From contig CAZCYV010000002.1 of assembly GCA_964503145.1 (NCBI GenBank), positions 434,001 through 498,000 of the forward strand: a stretch of DNA of 64,000 bases, given 5' to 3'. A program made the translations under genes and the position numbers. The notes beneath the pieces are model-generated. The model ran no database searches and was not told where the DNA came from. It was given only the letters and a program-made list of their open reading frames with translations. This stretch comes from RBG-16-57-11 sp964503145. GTDB taxonomy: Bacteria > Chloroflexota > Anaerolineae > Anaerolineales > UBA4823. Numbering within the stretch: the first letter of the stretch is position 1; each line of letters opens with the position of its first letter. This document shows positions 1 through 8,335 of this stretch, piece after piece.

Positions 1-2
1 TA

Positions 3-1304
3 ATGTGCCGCATGAGTGACATCGAACCCGAAGATCAAAGTCTCGAAGGCTCATCGCCTCATTCTATGGATGACCCTTTGGCCGATACACAGCCTCGCCG
101 CATTCGACCAGTTTCTGCGGAGAGCGAAGCAGCAGAAGAAGGCCCTGGGCTGGCTCAGACCGTGGCGCTTCCCGCCACCGCCTCTCAAGAAGCCCTAAAC
201 GGCCTGGAAAACACCCTCCCGCCGCCCGAGGCAGGGCAGGGTGTGGAGTCGTCTGTCCCCACCGCGGCCAGCCCGGAGTTTGCGCCGGATGCCGCTGCGC
301 CGCGCCCGCTGAAGAAAGCCTCTCAAAAAAAGTCGGGAAGGCGATGGTCCAAAAAGGAACTGCGCTGGCTGATCGTCCCGCTGGCCGGGATGGCAGGCCT
401 GTTACTGATCGCCCTGATCAGCGCCTTTGGCGGTTACACCGCTGGCATCGGGCTGCGCCGGGATGCCGAGAGCACCCAGGTGGCCCGTTCCGCCGAACAG
501 CAGTTCCAGCTTGGTCTGCAGGACATGGCGCAGGGCAACTACTTTCGCGCCCGCCAGCGTTTTGAATACGTCATCCAGTTAGTGCCGGATTATCCTGGAG
601 CGACCGAAAAGCTGGCTGAAGCGCTGCTCTACCTGAACGCCACCGCCACGCCGACCCTGGTCCCCACGCCGACCGTCACCTCCACTCCGGACACGCGCGC
701 CAACGATGAACTCTTCAGCCAGGCGCAGCAGGCGATCCTCAACAGCGAATGGGACAAGGCTATCGAAGCGCTGCTCGCCTTGCGCGGCAACGATGCCGCC
801 TATCGGCCGGTGGACGTCGACGGGATGCTTTTCCTGGCGCTGCGCAACCGCGGCCGGGACCGCATCCTCAAGGAGAACAACCTGGAATCCGGCATCTACG
901 ACCTGACCCTGGCATCCAACTTCGGTCCGCTGGATGCGGAGGCCGCCGGTCTGAAGAGTTGGACGCAGCTTTACATCACCGGCGCCAGCTTCTGGGGCAT
1001 CGATTGGGGGCAGGCGGTAGAATACTTCCAACAGGTCGCGCCGAATATGCCCAACCTGATGGACGGCTCCAAGATGACCGCCACTGAGCGATTGCGGATT
1101 GCGCTTTTCGAGTATGGCAACACTCTGGCCCAGCAGGGGCAGTTCTGCAAAGCGCTGAATTATTACGAGCAGTCCTATTCGATTGTGCCTGACCCCCAGG
1201 TGCAGACCGCCTACGAGCAGGCAGCCAAAGCCTGTGAAGGCGGTGGGGGGGCCGAAACGCCCAACCCGGGCGGCAAGAAGAATAAGGCCACCCCAACTCC
1301 TTAA
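3..1304 (+). CDS. Membrane-anchored TPR protein
   Basis: Protein of up to 433 residues. An ATG at 3 and another at 12 (MSDIEP) are both possible, and the frame is open to the window edge, so the true start may lie outside. Residues 1-115 are acidic and Pro-rich and probably disordered. A single membrane segment lies at about 122-148. A TPR-like region follows at about 161-215, then a Thr/Pro linker (TPTLVPTPTVTSTPD) and more helical repeats. The C-terminus has two cysteines 28 residues apart and a Pro/Thr tail (KATPTP). The same plan is seen in the proteins at 23325 and 24749. A scaffold or assembly role is an inference; no catalytic motif is visible. Confidence 0.8.
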   Translation: MCRMSDIEPEDQSLEGSSPHSMDDPLADTQPRRIRPVSAESEAAEEGPGLAQTVALPATASQEALNGLENTLPPPEAGQGVESSVPTAASPEFAPDAAAPRPLKKASQKKSGRRWSKKELRWLIVPLAGMAGLLLIALISAFGGYTAGIGLRRDAESTQVARSAEQQFQLGLQDMAQGNYFRARQRFEYVIQLVPDYPGATEKLAEALLYLNATATPTLVPTPTVTSTPDTRANDELFSQAQQAILNSEWDKAIEALLALRGNDAAYRPVDVDGMLFLALRNRGRDRILKENNLESGIYDLTLASNFGPLDAEAAGLKSWTQLYITGASFWGIDWGQAVEYFQQVAPNMPNLMDGSKMTATERLRIALFEYGNTLAQQGQFCKALNYYEQSYSIVPDPQVQTAYEQAAKACEGGGGAETPNPGGKKNKATPTP

Positions 1305-1326
1305 GAGTCTTCTTTTCGAAATCCTC

Positions 1327-1839
1327 ATGGATGCTCCGACCTGGGCGCTTTGGCTGGCATACTGGCTGCACATGTTGGCTACGGTGGTCTGGATTGGCGG
1401 GCTGGCGGCGCTGGCGATCTTCGTCCTGCCGGCCGCCCGTCGCGCCCTGGATGCGACCGCCTACGCCGCGTTCCTCGCCCAGCTCCAGCAGCGCTTCGAT
1501 CCCCTGGGATGGTTCAGCCTGCTAGTTTTGGCGGCCACCGGCATGTTCCAGATGAGCGCCAGCCCCAATTATCAGGGCTTCCTGGCCGTCGAAAATCGCT
1601 GGGCGGTCGCCATCCTGATCAAGCACCTCGTGTTTTTCGGCATGGCCGGGCTTTCGTCGTACATCACCTGGGGCCTGCTGCCGAAAATCCGCCGACTGGC
1701 GTTGCGCCGCGTCGCGTCTGGAAAACCGGACGAAGCAGAAGCGACTCGTCTGGCTGCTCAGGAAAGGCGACTGCTACAGATTAACTTGTTACTTGGCGTC
1801 CTGGTGCTGGCCTTGACCGCCATCGCCCGCGCCTCCTAG
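1327..1839 (+). CDS. CopD-like integral membrane protein
   Basis: 170 residues starting at MDAPTWALW; the in-frame extension upstream overlaps the preceding gene and is unlikely. Four hydrophobic segments are visible at about 8-32, 62-80, 95-120 and 150-168. The first contains the WLHMLATVVWIGG pattern typical of CopD/DUF4149-like proteins, where the His may bind copper or haem. No CopC partner is adjacent, so a copper role is only suggested. It begins 22 nt after the upstream TPR gene and may be co-transcribed. Its 3' end overlaps the convergent ferredoxin gene by 51 nt. Confidence 0.7.
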   Translation: MDAPTWALWLAYWLHMLATVVWIGGLAALAIFVLPAARRALDATAYAAFLAQLQQRFDPLGWFSLLVLAATGMFQMSASPNYQGFLAVENRWAVAILIKHLVFFGMAGLSSYITWGLLPKIRRLALRRVASGKPDEAEATRLAAQERRLLQINLLLGVLVLALTAIARAS

Positions 1840-2127
1840 CGGACCAACGATCTGCACCCGGGCCGGGCCATAAGCCTGGGTGCAGCAAGCCAGGCGCCAG
1901 CCCTGCGCCAGCTCTGCAGGGCTGAATAAATCCAGCTCTTCTTGCCTGAGCGGCGAAACCCGGCCCTCCAGGATGACCACACAGCATTCCCCGCACTCTC
2001 CCTGACCGTTGCAATTGGATGCCAGTTGAATGCCGGCGCGCCGGGCGCCTTCCAGTAGATTCGCTCTTGGGGAAAGGGGGATGGCAACCCCATTTGGCTC
2101 AAACCGCACCAGGAATAGACTGGACAT
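1789..2127 (-). CDS. [2Fe-2S] ferredoxin
   Basis: 112 residues. Residues around 38-49 carry CNGQGECGEC, the C-x5-C-x2-C cluster-binding pattern of plant-type [2Fe-2S] ferredoxins. The fourth ligand is in the ACCTQ segment near residue 81. It is a single-domain electron carrier in the cytoplasm; the redox partner is unknown. The next gene on the same strand encodes a flavin-reductase-like protein, a plausible partner, but this is only proximity. The C-terminal tail (GGAGDGGQGQHQDAK) overlaps the convergent CopD-like gene and may not be conserved. Confidence 0.85.
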   Translation of the reverse strand: MSSLFLVRFEPNGVAIPLSPRANLLEGARRAGIQLASNCNGQGECGECCVVILEGRVSPLRQEELDLFSPAELAQGWRLACCTQAYGPARVQIVGPLGGAGDGGQGQHQDAK

Positions 2128-2162
2128 CGGAGTGATCCAGCGCTTACCGCTGGACTGACAAT

Positions 2163-2705
2163 CTAACTCGTCGTGGATTTGTCATACGTCCAGCGCTCGC
2201 CCAAAGTGGCGAAGTCCTCCTGGCTCAGGTATAGGATAGGCTGTCGTTGGCCAGGAGATAGTACTGCATGCACCTTGACCACGTTCATGACGAACAGAGC
2301 AAATTCGCGCGATAAATTCCCCATGAGTTCCAGGTGCAAGGTCAATTCAAAGATGCTGTCGGCGCCTTCTACCAGGCGGGTGTGGATCAACTTTTCGGCC
2401 GGGTAAAGCTTGAAGCCCAGTAGCTCGGCTTTGTTCACATTTCGCCCGCTCAGATGCCCCGCGCGCACCACGCGCGCTCGCTCCTGCCAGGGCATGAAAT
2501 GCAACGCGGCTTCTTTGTATTTCTTGAGCAGGGTCAGACTGTGGTTGCCCACGCCCATCGCGATCAGAAAGCGAAACGGCTCTTTCGAGATTACCGTCCA
2601 ATTCCCGATCGGCAGCATGTTTTCTCCGATTGTCAACAAAGCCAGGTGCAAGGGGAAGTAATTGGCCTGAAAGGGGGCATTAGGGAGGCTTGTGTGAGGC
2701 ATCAT
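2163..2705 (-). CDS. Flavin reductase-like domain protein
   Basis: About 180 residues if read from the double Met at 2705/2702; the 21 codons upstream (to 2768) look non-coding. The body (IGNWTVISKEPFRFLIAMG, KEAALHFMPW, KLYPAEKLIHTRLVEGADSIFE) matches the FMN-binding split-barrel of the flavin reductase-like/flavoredoxin family. Members bind FMN and serve as NAD(P)H:flavin reductases or electron carriers. A GAGGTGG ribosome-binding sequence lies about 15 nt upstream of the chosen start. It is followed 35 nt later by the ferredoxin gene on the same strand, so the two may form a small redox operon. Confidence 0.65.
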   Translation of the reverse strand: MMPHTSLPNAPFQANYFPLHLALLTIGENMLPIGNWTVISKEPFRFLIAMGVGNHSLTLLKKYKEAALHFMPWQERARVVRAGHLSGRNVNKAELLGFKLYPAEKLIHTRLVEGADSIFELTLHLELMGNLSREFALFVMNVVKVHAVLSPGQRQPILYLSQEDFATLGERWTYDKSTTS

Positions 2706-2783
2706 GAACAGAATGATAAACCACCTCAGGCCGATCTGCAAGGCCGGAGAGCAAAGCCCGGCGCACAACAGTATAATTGAGCC

Positions 2784-2942
2784 ATGTGTTCAGTTCGCTA
2801 TCGCCAGTTGGTGCGTTCGTCGCATCCCGATGAAGCCTTCACGATCAATATTGGATCGGTTTGGGCAGGCAATTTGACCTAGTGGCAGGTGCGGGTTTTT
2901 GCTGGGAGCAATACGCCAGTGCAAGGCTGGCTGGTGGCCTGA
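2784..2942 (+). pseudogene. Short reading frame interrupted by an amber codon
   Basis: An ATG at 2784 lies 6 nt after a TATAAT box (2772-2777), the spacing seen at the leaderless genes in this window. It opens a frame of 32 codons ending in TAG at 2880-2882. If the TAG is read through, the frame continues for 19 residues (WQVRVFAGSNTPVQGWLVA) to a TGA at 2940-2942. The composition on both sides of the TAG looks protein-like, so this may be a decayed gene. No family is recognised and chance is possible. Confidence 0.3.
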
Positions 2943-3006
2943 CCTGGCCATAGCGGGCCGGGTGAAAATTTTGGGTAATTAACTCGTCTTTGTAGGAGGC
3001 TTCGCT

Positions 3007-3990
3007 ATGCTGAGAACGATCTATCTGTCCTCCGATGGAAAACTGCGCACAGATTTGGACAGAATTGACCTGGCTTTTGCATTGCAGGACACCCAGGGCT
3101 TTTTATGGGTAGATTTCCAGGGTGAGCCGGTCGCGACCTGTCAGCCGATCTTGCTAAATACCTTTGGCTTCCACCCGCTGGCGGTGGATGACGCCCTGGA
3201 GGAGTCGCACGTTCCCAAGCTGGATGATTGGGGGGAGTATCTTTACATCGTGATGCATTCCGCCACCATGCAGCAGGGGAATTACAACATCGAATCTTTG
3301 GAGTTGGATATCTTTCTGGGGCGGAACTATATCGTCACGCATCACGATCACCCAATTGAACCGCTTGATACCATCTGGGCGGTGATCCAACGCGATCAGC
3401 GTCAGATGAAGAGCGGTGTGGATCATATTATCTACCTGCTTACCGACCAGATCGCTACACATTATATGTTCCTGGTGGAAGCCCTGGATGATAGCATTGA
3501 CGACATCGAAGCCGAGATCTTCGACCGTCCGAAGCGCGATACCGTAGAACGGGTCTTTGCGATCAAGCGCGCCGTGCTGTATCTGCGGCGCATCATCGCT
3601 CCCCAGCGTGAGGTGCTCAACAAGCTCGCCCGCGAAGACATCCAGATGATCGATGCCAGAGATCGGATCTATTTCCGTGATGTGTATGATCACTATGTGC
3701 GCCTGTACGATATTATTGAAGGCGTTCGCGACCTGGTCAGCGGCACGCTGGATACCTACCTCTCGGTGACCAACAACCGCATGAACGACATCATGAAGAC
3801 GCTGACGGTGATCACCACTCTGTTCATGCCCATTTCGTTTCTGTCCGGCTTCTTTGGGATGAACTTTTTCCAGCCGACTTATCCTCTGGATGTTTGGACC
3901 AGCCTGCCGGCCTTTCTGATCTCGTTAGGGCTTTTTATATTGACCCCGGTCGGCATGTTCCTGTGGATCCGCCGGCGCGGCTGGATGTAG
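3007..3990 (+). CDS. corA: CorA-type magnesium/divalent cation transporter
   Basis: 327 residues, usual for CorA. The long N-terminal cytoplasmic domain is followed by two C-terminal membrane helices (about 265-283 and 299-318). The selectivity signature GMN is at 284-286 at the end of the first helix, and a basic tail (WIRRRGWM) follows the second. CorA pentamers carry Mg2+, and in some members Co2+ or Ni2+, across the inner membrane. A strong ribosome-binding site (GTAGGAGGC) precedes the ATG. The gene appears monocistronic or paired with the downstream deacylase 31 nt away. Confidence 0.93.
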   Translation: MLRTIYLSSDGKLRTDLDRIDLAFALQDTQGFLWVDFQGEPVATCQPILLNTFGFHPLAVDDALEESHVPKLDDWGEYLYIVMHSATMQQGNYNIESLELDIFLGRNYIVTHHDHPIEPLDTIWAVIQRDQRQMKSGVDHIIYLLTDQIATHYMFLVEALDDSIDDIEAEIFDRPKRDTVERVFAIKRAVLYLRRIIAPQREVLNKLAREDIQMIDARDRIYFRDVYDHYVRLYDIIEGVRDLVSGTLDTYLSVTNNRMNDIMKTLTVITTLFMPISFLSGFFGMNFFQPTYPLDVWTSLPAFLISLGLFILTPVGMFLWIRRRGWM

Positions 3991-4021
3991 CATTTTGTAA
4001 CTTGACAAACTGGAGGTTTGA

Positions 4022-4516
4022 ATGGAGACGCCCCTCAGCCAAAGCGCCCGTAAAGTCCAACAGGCTCTGGATGCGCTCGGCCTAGACTTGCAGGTCGTCG
4101 AACTGCCTGGTTCGACGCGCACCGCCGTCGAAGCCGCCCAGGCCGTCGGTTGCCAGGTCGGGCAGATCGTCAAGTCGCTGGTTTTCAAGGCCAAGCGCAG
4201 CCAGCGACCCATCCTGGTGATCGCCAGCGGCCAAAATCGCGTCGATGAGCGGCTGATCGAAGCGTTGATCGGTGAGCCGTTGGGAAAGGCCGACGCCGAC
4301 TTTGTGCGCCAGCATACCGGTTTCGTCATCGGCGGCGTTCCCCCTGTGGGGCACGCCGAGCCATTGGAAACCTTCATCGATGAGGATCTGCTACAGTACG
4401 ACGAGATCTGGGCTGCCGCAGGCACCCCGCATGCCGTCTTCCGCCTGACGCCCGCCGACCTGGTGAAGATGACCCAGGGACGCGTCGCCGCCATCAAGCA
4501 GCAGGTTTCCCAATGA
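4022..4516 (+). CDS. YbaK/ProX-type aminoacyl-tRNA deacylase domain protein
   Basis: 164 residues forming one YbaK/EbsC-like domain. Visible family features are the VGCQVGQIVKSLVFKAK segment with the conserved lysine, the VIASGQNRVD strand, and GFVIGGVPPVGH. Members hydrolyse mischarged tRNAs such as Cys-tRNA-Pro or Ala-tRNA-Pro in trans. The exact specificity cannot be read from the sequence. It has a TGGAGG ribosome-binding site 5 nt before the ATG and lies just after corA. Confidence 0.85.
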   Translation: METPLSQSARKVQQALDALGLDLQVVELPGSTRTAVEAAQAVGCQVGQIVKSLVFKAKRSQRPILVIASGQNRVDERLIEALIGEPLGKADADFVRQHTGFVIGGVPPVGHAEPLETFIDEDLLQYDEIWAAAGTPHAVFRLTPADLVKMTQGRVAAIKQQVSQ

Positions 4517-4591
4517 AATTCACCATCGGCGTCAAAAACAACTTTACACACTTACATATCCGCAGGTTGTGCGCCGAAGCCCGAACAACTG

Positions 4592-4619
4592 TATAATTTA
4601 GGGTATAATTATCATAATT
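4592..4619 (+). promoter_or_regulatory. Probable moaA promoter with AT-rich palindrome
   Basis: Two TATAAT boxes occur at 4592-4597 and 4604-4609. The second overlaps a perfect 13-nt palindrome AATTATCATAATT (4607-4619), which could be an operator. A TTGTGC -35-like element is at 4567-4572, 19 nt from the first box, so the assignment of the -35 is weak. The moaA start is 26 nt further on. Confidence 0.4.
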
Positions 4620-4644
4620 TTATAGTTTTTACTGGCGGTGCAAA

Positions 4645-5625
4645 ATGGCTCTGGATCGTTTTGGACGGAACATCCATTATCTTCGTATCAGCCTGACCGA
4701 TCACTGCAACCTGCGGTGTGTGTACTGCATGCCGGAAGACATGACCTTCCGCCCAAATGCCGAATTGATGCAGGATAATGAGGTCTTGCTGTTGGTCAGG
4801 TTGTTTGCCAACCTGGGTTTCGACAAATTCCGGCTCACCGGCGGCGAACCCACCGTGCGTCTGCACATTGTGGATCTGGTGCGCCAGATGACGCAGATCC
4901 CCGGCGTTCGCTCGCTCAGTATGACCACCAACGGCGTCCTGCTCCCCCGCCTGGCGCGCCCACTGGCGGAAGCCGGCTTGCAGCGCGTCAACATCAGCCT
5001 GGACACGCTCGACCCCGAAAAATTTCACCGCCTGACGCGCTGGGGCGCGCTGGAAGATGTCTGGCAGGGGATACAGGCGGCCGAGGCCGCCGGATTGACG
5101 CCGATCAAGATCAACGCCGTCGTGGTGCGCGGCTATAACGAGGCCGATGTGGTGGATCTGGCGCGGCTGACACTGGAGCGCGACTGGCAGGTGCGTTTCA
5201 TCGAGATGATGCCCTTCGCCGGCGCCACCGAGCTGCAACTGCGCCAGGTGGTGACCGCCGAAGAGATCCAGGCGCGCATCCAGGCCGAACTTGGCCCATT
5301 GCACATTGCCAACGATGGCGAACTGGACGGCGAGGCGCGCCTCTTCCGGTTGGGAGGGGCGCTGGGCGAGGTCGGTTTCATCTCCTCGGTGACTGTGCCC
5401 TTCTGCGCTGCCTGCACCCGGGCGCGGTTGACCGCAGATGGTCGATTGCGCCTGTGCCTGCTGCGCGAGGGCGAGGTGGATCTGCTCACCCCGCTGCGCC
5501 AGGGGGCGACGCTCGATGAACTGCGTCAGATCATCCTGGATGGCATCTGGCACAAGCCCTGGGGGCATGGCCTGGCCGAAGGGGTGATTCCGCTCAACCG
5601 GGTGATGAGCGAGATTGGGGGGTAA
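4645..5625 (+). CDS. moaA: GTP 3',8-cyclase (molybdenum cofactor biosynthesis)
   Basis: 326 residues, the normal MoaA length. The radical-SAM motif CNLRCVYC provides C21, C25 and C28. The second, C-terminal [4Fe-4S] site is seen as CAACTRARL...RLC (C254, C257, C271). The protein ends in Gly-Gly, the tail needed in MoaA for catalysis with MoaC. The enzyme converts GTP to 3',8-cyclo-dihydro-GTP, the first step of molybdopterin synthesis. No other moa genes are nearby, so the pathway must be dispersed. The start is preceded by a weak GGCGGTG ribosome-binding sequence. Confidence 0.95.
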   Translation: MALDRFGRNIHYLRISLTDHCNLRCVYCMPEDMTFRPNAELMQDNEVLLLVRLFANLGFDKFRLTGGEPTVRLHIVDLVRQMTQIPGVRSLSMTTNGVLLPRLARPLAEAGLQRVNISLDTLDPEKFHRLTRWGALEDVWQGIQAAEAAGLTPIKINAVVVRGYNEADVVDLARLTLERDWQVRFIEMMPFAGATELQLRQVVTAEEIQARIQAELGPLHIANDGELDGEARLFRLGGALGEVGFISSVTVPFCAACTRARLTADGRLRLCLLREGEVDLLTPLRQGATLDELRQIILDGIWHKPWGHGLAEGVIPLNRVMSEIGG

Positions 5626-5627
5626 CA

Positions 5628-5653
5628 TTTGGCGCTTGGCAATTTGCGCCAAA
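5628..5653 (+). other. Hairpin at the moaA/HAD junction
   Basis: TTTGGCGC (5628-5635) and GCGCCAAA (5646-5653) form a perfect 8-bp stem with a 10-nt loop, two nt after the moaA stop codon. No T-run follows, so it is a poor terminator. It overlaps both upstream start candidates of the next gene. Confidence 0.6.
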
Positions 5654-6426
5654 TGCTTTACACTTCCCCTGTGATACCCGATTCCATTTCATCTTCCGGC
5701 CGCTTATTCGGCCCGGAGTGCTGCCTGCGGACAGTGATCTTCGACCTGGACGGCACGCTGCGCTTCAACCGTCCTTCCTATACCGAAGCATTCTATGATT
5801 ACGCGGTCAGCCTGGGCGCTCCGGATGGCGCCGAACGGCGCCGCCGCGCCATGCGCTGGACGCACTATTACTGGGCGCAGTCCGATGAGTTGTTCGTCGA
5901 TTTGCAGACCTTTCCGGGCAGCGAAGGAGAGTTCTGGCTGAACTATGCCGTGCGCAGCCTGCGCGCCTTCGATTGCCCTGAAGAATGCATCCAGGAGATC
6001 GCCCCCAAAGTTCACGCCTATATGACCCACCATCACCAGCCTGTTGCATGGGTGCCGCCAGACGTGCCCGAAACCCTGAGCGCATTGCAGGCTGCTGGCT
6101 ATCAACTCGCCTTGGTCACCAATCGCAACCAGCCGTGCCAGGACGAACTGGCCGAGCTGGGGCTGCTACACTACTTTGAGTTGGCGCTGACCGCCGGCGA
6201 AGCCGGCGCCTGGAAACCCGACCCGGCAATCTTCGCCCTGGCCTTGCAGCGCCTGGGCGCAACTGCCGAAGCTGCGATATACGTGGGCGATAATTATTAC
6301 GCCGATGTGGTTGGCGCTCGAGGGGCGGGGCTGGGGCCGGTGTTGCTCGATCCGCAGAACGTCTTCCCGGATGCAGATTGCCCCGTCATCCGTACGATTG
6401 GGGAACTTCAGTCTCTAATTCGGTGA
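5629..6426 (+). CDS. HAD-superfamily phosphatase
   Basis: Up to 265 residues from a TTG at 5629. An ATG at 5653 is an alternative and the real start may be even later, since the catalytic motif FDLDGTL sits at 38-44 with little conserved before it. D39 and D41 are the nucleophile and acid/base. The GAWKPDPAIF segment gives the motif III lysine, and VGDNYYAD gives motif IV. A helical cap of about 100 residues follows motif I, as in the phosphoglycolate phosphatase-like subgroup. The substrate cannot be assigned. It starts 3 nt after moaA and is probably co-transcribed. Confidence 0.8.
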   Translation: MALGNLRQMLYTSPVIPDSISSSGRLFGPECCLRTVIFDLDGTLRFNRPSYTEAFYDYAVSLGAPDGAERRRRAMRWTHYYWAQSDELFVDLQTFPGSEGEFWLNYAVRSLRAFDCPEECIQEIAPKVHAYMTHHHQPVAWVPPDVPETLSALQAAGYQLALVTNRNQPCQDELAELGLLHYFELALTAGEAGAWKPDPAIFALALQRLGATAEAAIYVGDNYYADVVGARGAGLGPVLLDPQNVFPDADCPVIRTIGELQSLIR

Positions 6427-6437
6427 GTTAATTCTGC

Positions 6438-7268
6438 TCAGGCTACAAGCCACCAGATTCCCAATGCCACCAGCGCTCCTGCCAACGAAGCCAGCCAGTT
6501 GACCCAATCGTTATCCAGCCAGCGCCAGCCGCGGAATTGGCGGGTTTCGCTGCCACAGGTGTGCCGTGGATGGCGCTCGGTCTCTTTCTCGCACGCCGGG
6601 CACCAATAGATCGCCTGCAGCGTTGCTCCCAGAATGGAATCGAAAAATGAGCCACTCAACCCGCCCAGCGTCCCGGCGAACAGGATTGCAAGCGCCTGTT
6701 CGCCGGAGAACAACATCGCCAGCAACGCGATCAGCCCTGCCCCGCCCAGCGCCGCCAGGCTACCCCCCAGGCTGACCGCCCCCGATGTGCCGCGCTCAAC
6801 GGCCCGACCGTTGGTGATCAGGCGCGGCGGCGTGGGGTTCAATACCCCTAATTCTGTAGCCCAGGTGTCGGCGTTGACTGCGGCCATCGCCCCCACGAAA
6901 GCCGCCCATATCCAGACTTGCTCGGGATAAAGCGCCTGCGCTGCTGCCAGCAGCGCCCCCAGACCGCCGTTTGCCGTGACCTGCGCCCAGTCGCGTCGGC
7001 TGCCCTTGGAGAATTTCTCGCTCAGCGTTCGTTTCCTTCTGGCGAACAGGCGTGAGAGCAGACTCGAGGAGATAAAGAAAGCCAGCAGCAGCGTTGCCCA
7101 ACCGAGCCCTCCCAGGCCGAAGATCAATCCGCCGACGATGGTGGCGGCCAACGCTCCGCTGCGACTGAGCGCCCCGGCGCGCAGCGCCAGCAGGCCGATC
7201 AGGCCGCCCAGCGCCAGCCCTGCTAGCAGCTGCATCCAAAGTTCGGTTGAAAAATGGGGGATATCCAT
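6438..7268 (-). CDS. DUF92 (TIGR00297/VTE6-like) membrane protein
   Basis: 276 residues with about six to seven hydrophobic segments. The family pattern is clear: NGGLGALLAAA, the loop AAVNADTWATELGVL, NGRAVERGTSGAVSLGG and GSFFDSILGATLQ. A Cys pair (CPAC) with a second cysteine (HTC) may bind metal. Plant and cyanobacterial relatives include phytyl-phosphate kinase. In non-photosynthetic bacteria the role is unknown but may involve prenyl-phosphate metabolism. It is convergent with the HAD gene, separated by 11 nt. Confidence 0.85.
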   Translation of the reverse strand: MDIPHFSTELWMQLLAGLALGGLIGLLALRAGALSRSGALAATIVGGLIFGLGGLGWATLLLAFFISSSLLSRLFARRKRTLSEKFSKGSRRDWAQVTANGGLGALLAAAQALYPEQVWIWAAFVGAMAAVNADTWATELGVLNPTPPRLITNGRAVERGTSGAVSLGGSLAALGGAGLIALLAMLFSGEQALAILFAGTLGGLSGSFFDSILGATLQAIYWCPACEKETERHPRHTCGSETRQFRGWRWLDNDWVNWLASLAGALVALGIWWLVA

Positions 7269-7325
7269 GTGGGTTATTGTGGGATTAGTGTGGGTTACTT
7301 GGGATAAAAAGGTTTAACTCTCTGG

Positions 7326-8231
7326 TCAGCTTGCCTGTAAGATGAACCAAACGGCGATCAAGAACAGCAGCGAGGTCAGCGCGCCTGCGCCCCAGACGAG
7401 ATAAGCCAGCGGCTGGCCGTCCTCGTTGCGAAAGTAAAACAGCCCCAGGAACAAGTCGCTGAGAAAGAAAAAGGTGTTCAAGATGGGCAGGAGCAGCAAC
7501 CGTGCAGCAGGGACTGCATCGCCGCCTTGCCCATCGGGGCGGAAGCCGAAGATCACCTGTGAGCGACCGGGTATCGCCAGGCTCACCCAGATCAACAACG
7601 CCAGGCTCAGCAGCAGACCGCTGACCAATAACGCCCGGGCTGGCGGCGATTGCCACACCCGACTGATCAGAAATGTAGGATACATGGAGCGGGGCGCCAT
7701 TGGGAACAGCGATCCCATCTCGATGCAGCGTTGGTAAGCCAGCAGGAAAGTTTCAGGGTCTTCCGGCGAAACGATGTAGTACCTTCCTGGGGTAGCGATG
7801 GCTACCAGGTTCTTCGTGGACGAAGCCATGAATTCGATTTCTCCACCTGCGGAAAGCGCGCGCCGCCCCAACACGCCGCCGGGCCAACGCAGCCTGGGCA
7901 ACGGCAACGGAACGGCTAACTCCGTCGCCGGCCCGACCCATAGCACGCTGGCGATGGGGATTTCCTCCACCCGCAGCCCCCAACGCAGGCGGATTCCCTC
8001 GCGTTCCAGTGTGTAGGTGGCCCGTCGCAATGCGTAGAATCGATAAGCCAGCAGCGGAACGACCACGAAAGCTGCCAGTACGGGCAATAGAGACAGCAGG
8101 AAGGCCGGGCCGATGTTGACCTGGAAAGCCAGCCAAAAGCCCGTTAGCCCGGCAAGGATGAAGACCCCCAAGAAGAACGCCTGGAAGAGCATCCCCAACC
8201 GCCGCGCAGGCCGAAAAACGAATTCCTCCAT
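7326..8231 (-). CDS. PH-like domain membrane protein of unknown function
   Basis: 301 residues. Two N-terminal membrane helices (about 13-35 and 43-63) precede a region of about 70-165 that resembles bacterial PH domains (YTLEREGIRLRWGLRVEEIPI). At least three more hydrophobic segments follow at about 199-217, 245-262 and 275-298. The combination suggests an envelope or membrane-associated sensor, but no function is recognised. It lies upstream of the DUF92 gene on the same strand with a gap of 57 nt. Confidence 0.65.
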   Translation of the reverse strand: MEEFVFRPARRLGMLFQAFFLGVFILAGLTGFWLAFQVNIGPAFLLSLLPVLAAFVVVPLLAYRFYALRRATYTLEREGIRLRWGLRVEEIPIASVLWVGPATELAVPLPLPRLRWPGGVLGRRALSAGGEIEFMASSTKNLVAIATPGRYYIVSPEDPETFLLAYQRCIEMGSLFPMAPRSMYPTFLISRVWQSPPARALLVSGLLLSLALLIWVSLAIPGRSQVIFGFRPDGQGGDAVPAARLLLLPILNTFFFLSDLFLGLFYFRNEDGQPLAYLVWGAGALTSLLFLIAVWFILQAS

Positions 8232-8268
8232 TACGCTGCGATTTATACCACATTCGCCAAAAGCAATG

Positions 8269-8293
8269 TAGCCGGGATCGACGACCCCGGCTA
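8269..8293 (-). terminator. Hairpin downstream of the SIMPL gene
   Basis: TAGCCGGG (8269-8276) and CCCGGCTA (8286-8293) form a perfect 8-bp stem with a 9-nt loop. On the minus strand it is followed shortly by CATTGCTTTT, a poor but usable T-rich stretch, consistent with termination after the gene ending at 8336. Confidence 0.5.
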
Positions 8294-8335
8294 TAGGCTT
8301 GCCTGCGAAGGCAGGTTTTGGATGGTCGAAATCCG

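Noticed and set aside
4546..4644. Molybdenum cofactor riboswitch before moaA
   Set aside because: The space between the likely promoter and the start codon is far too short for the aptamer.
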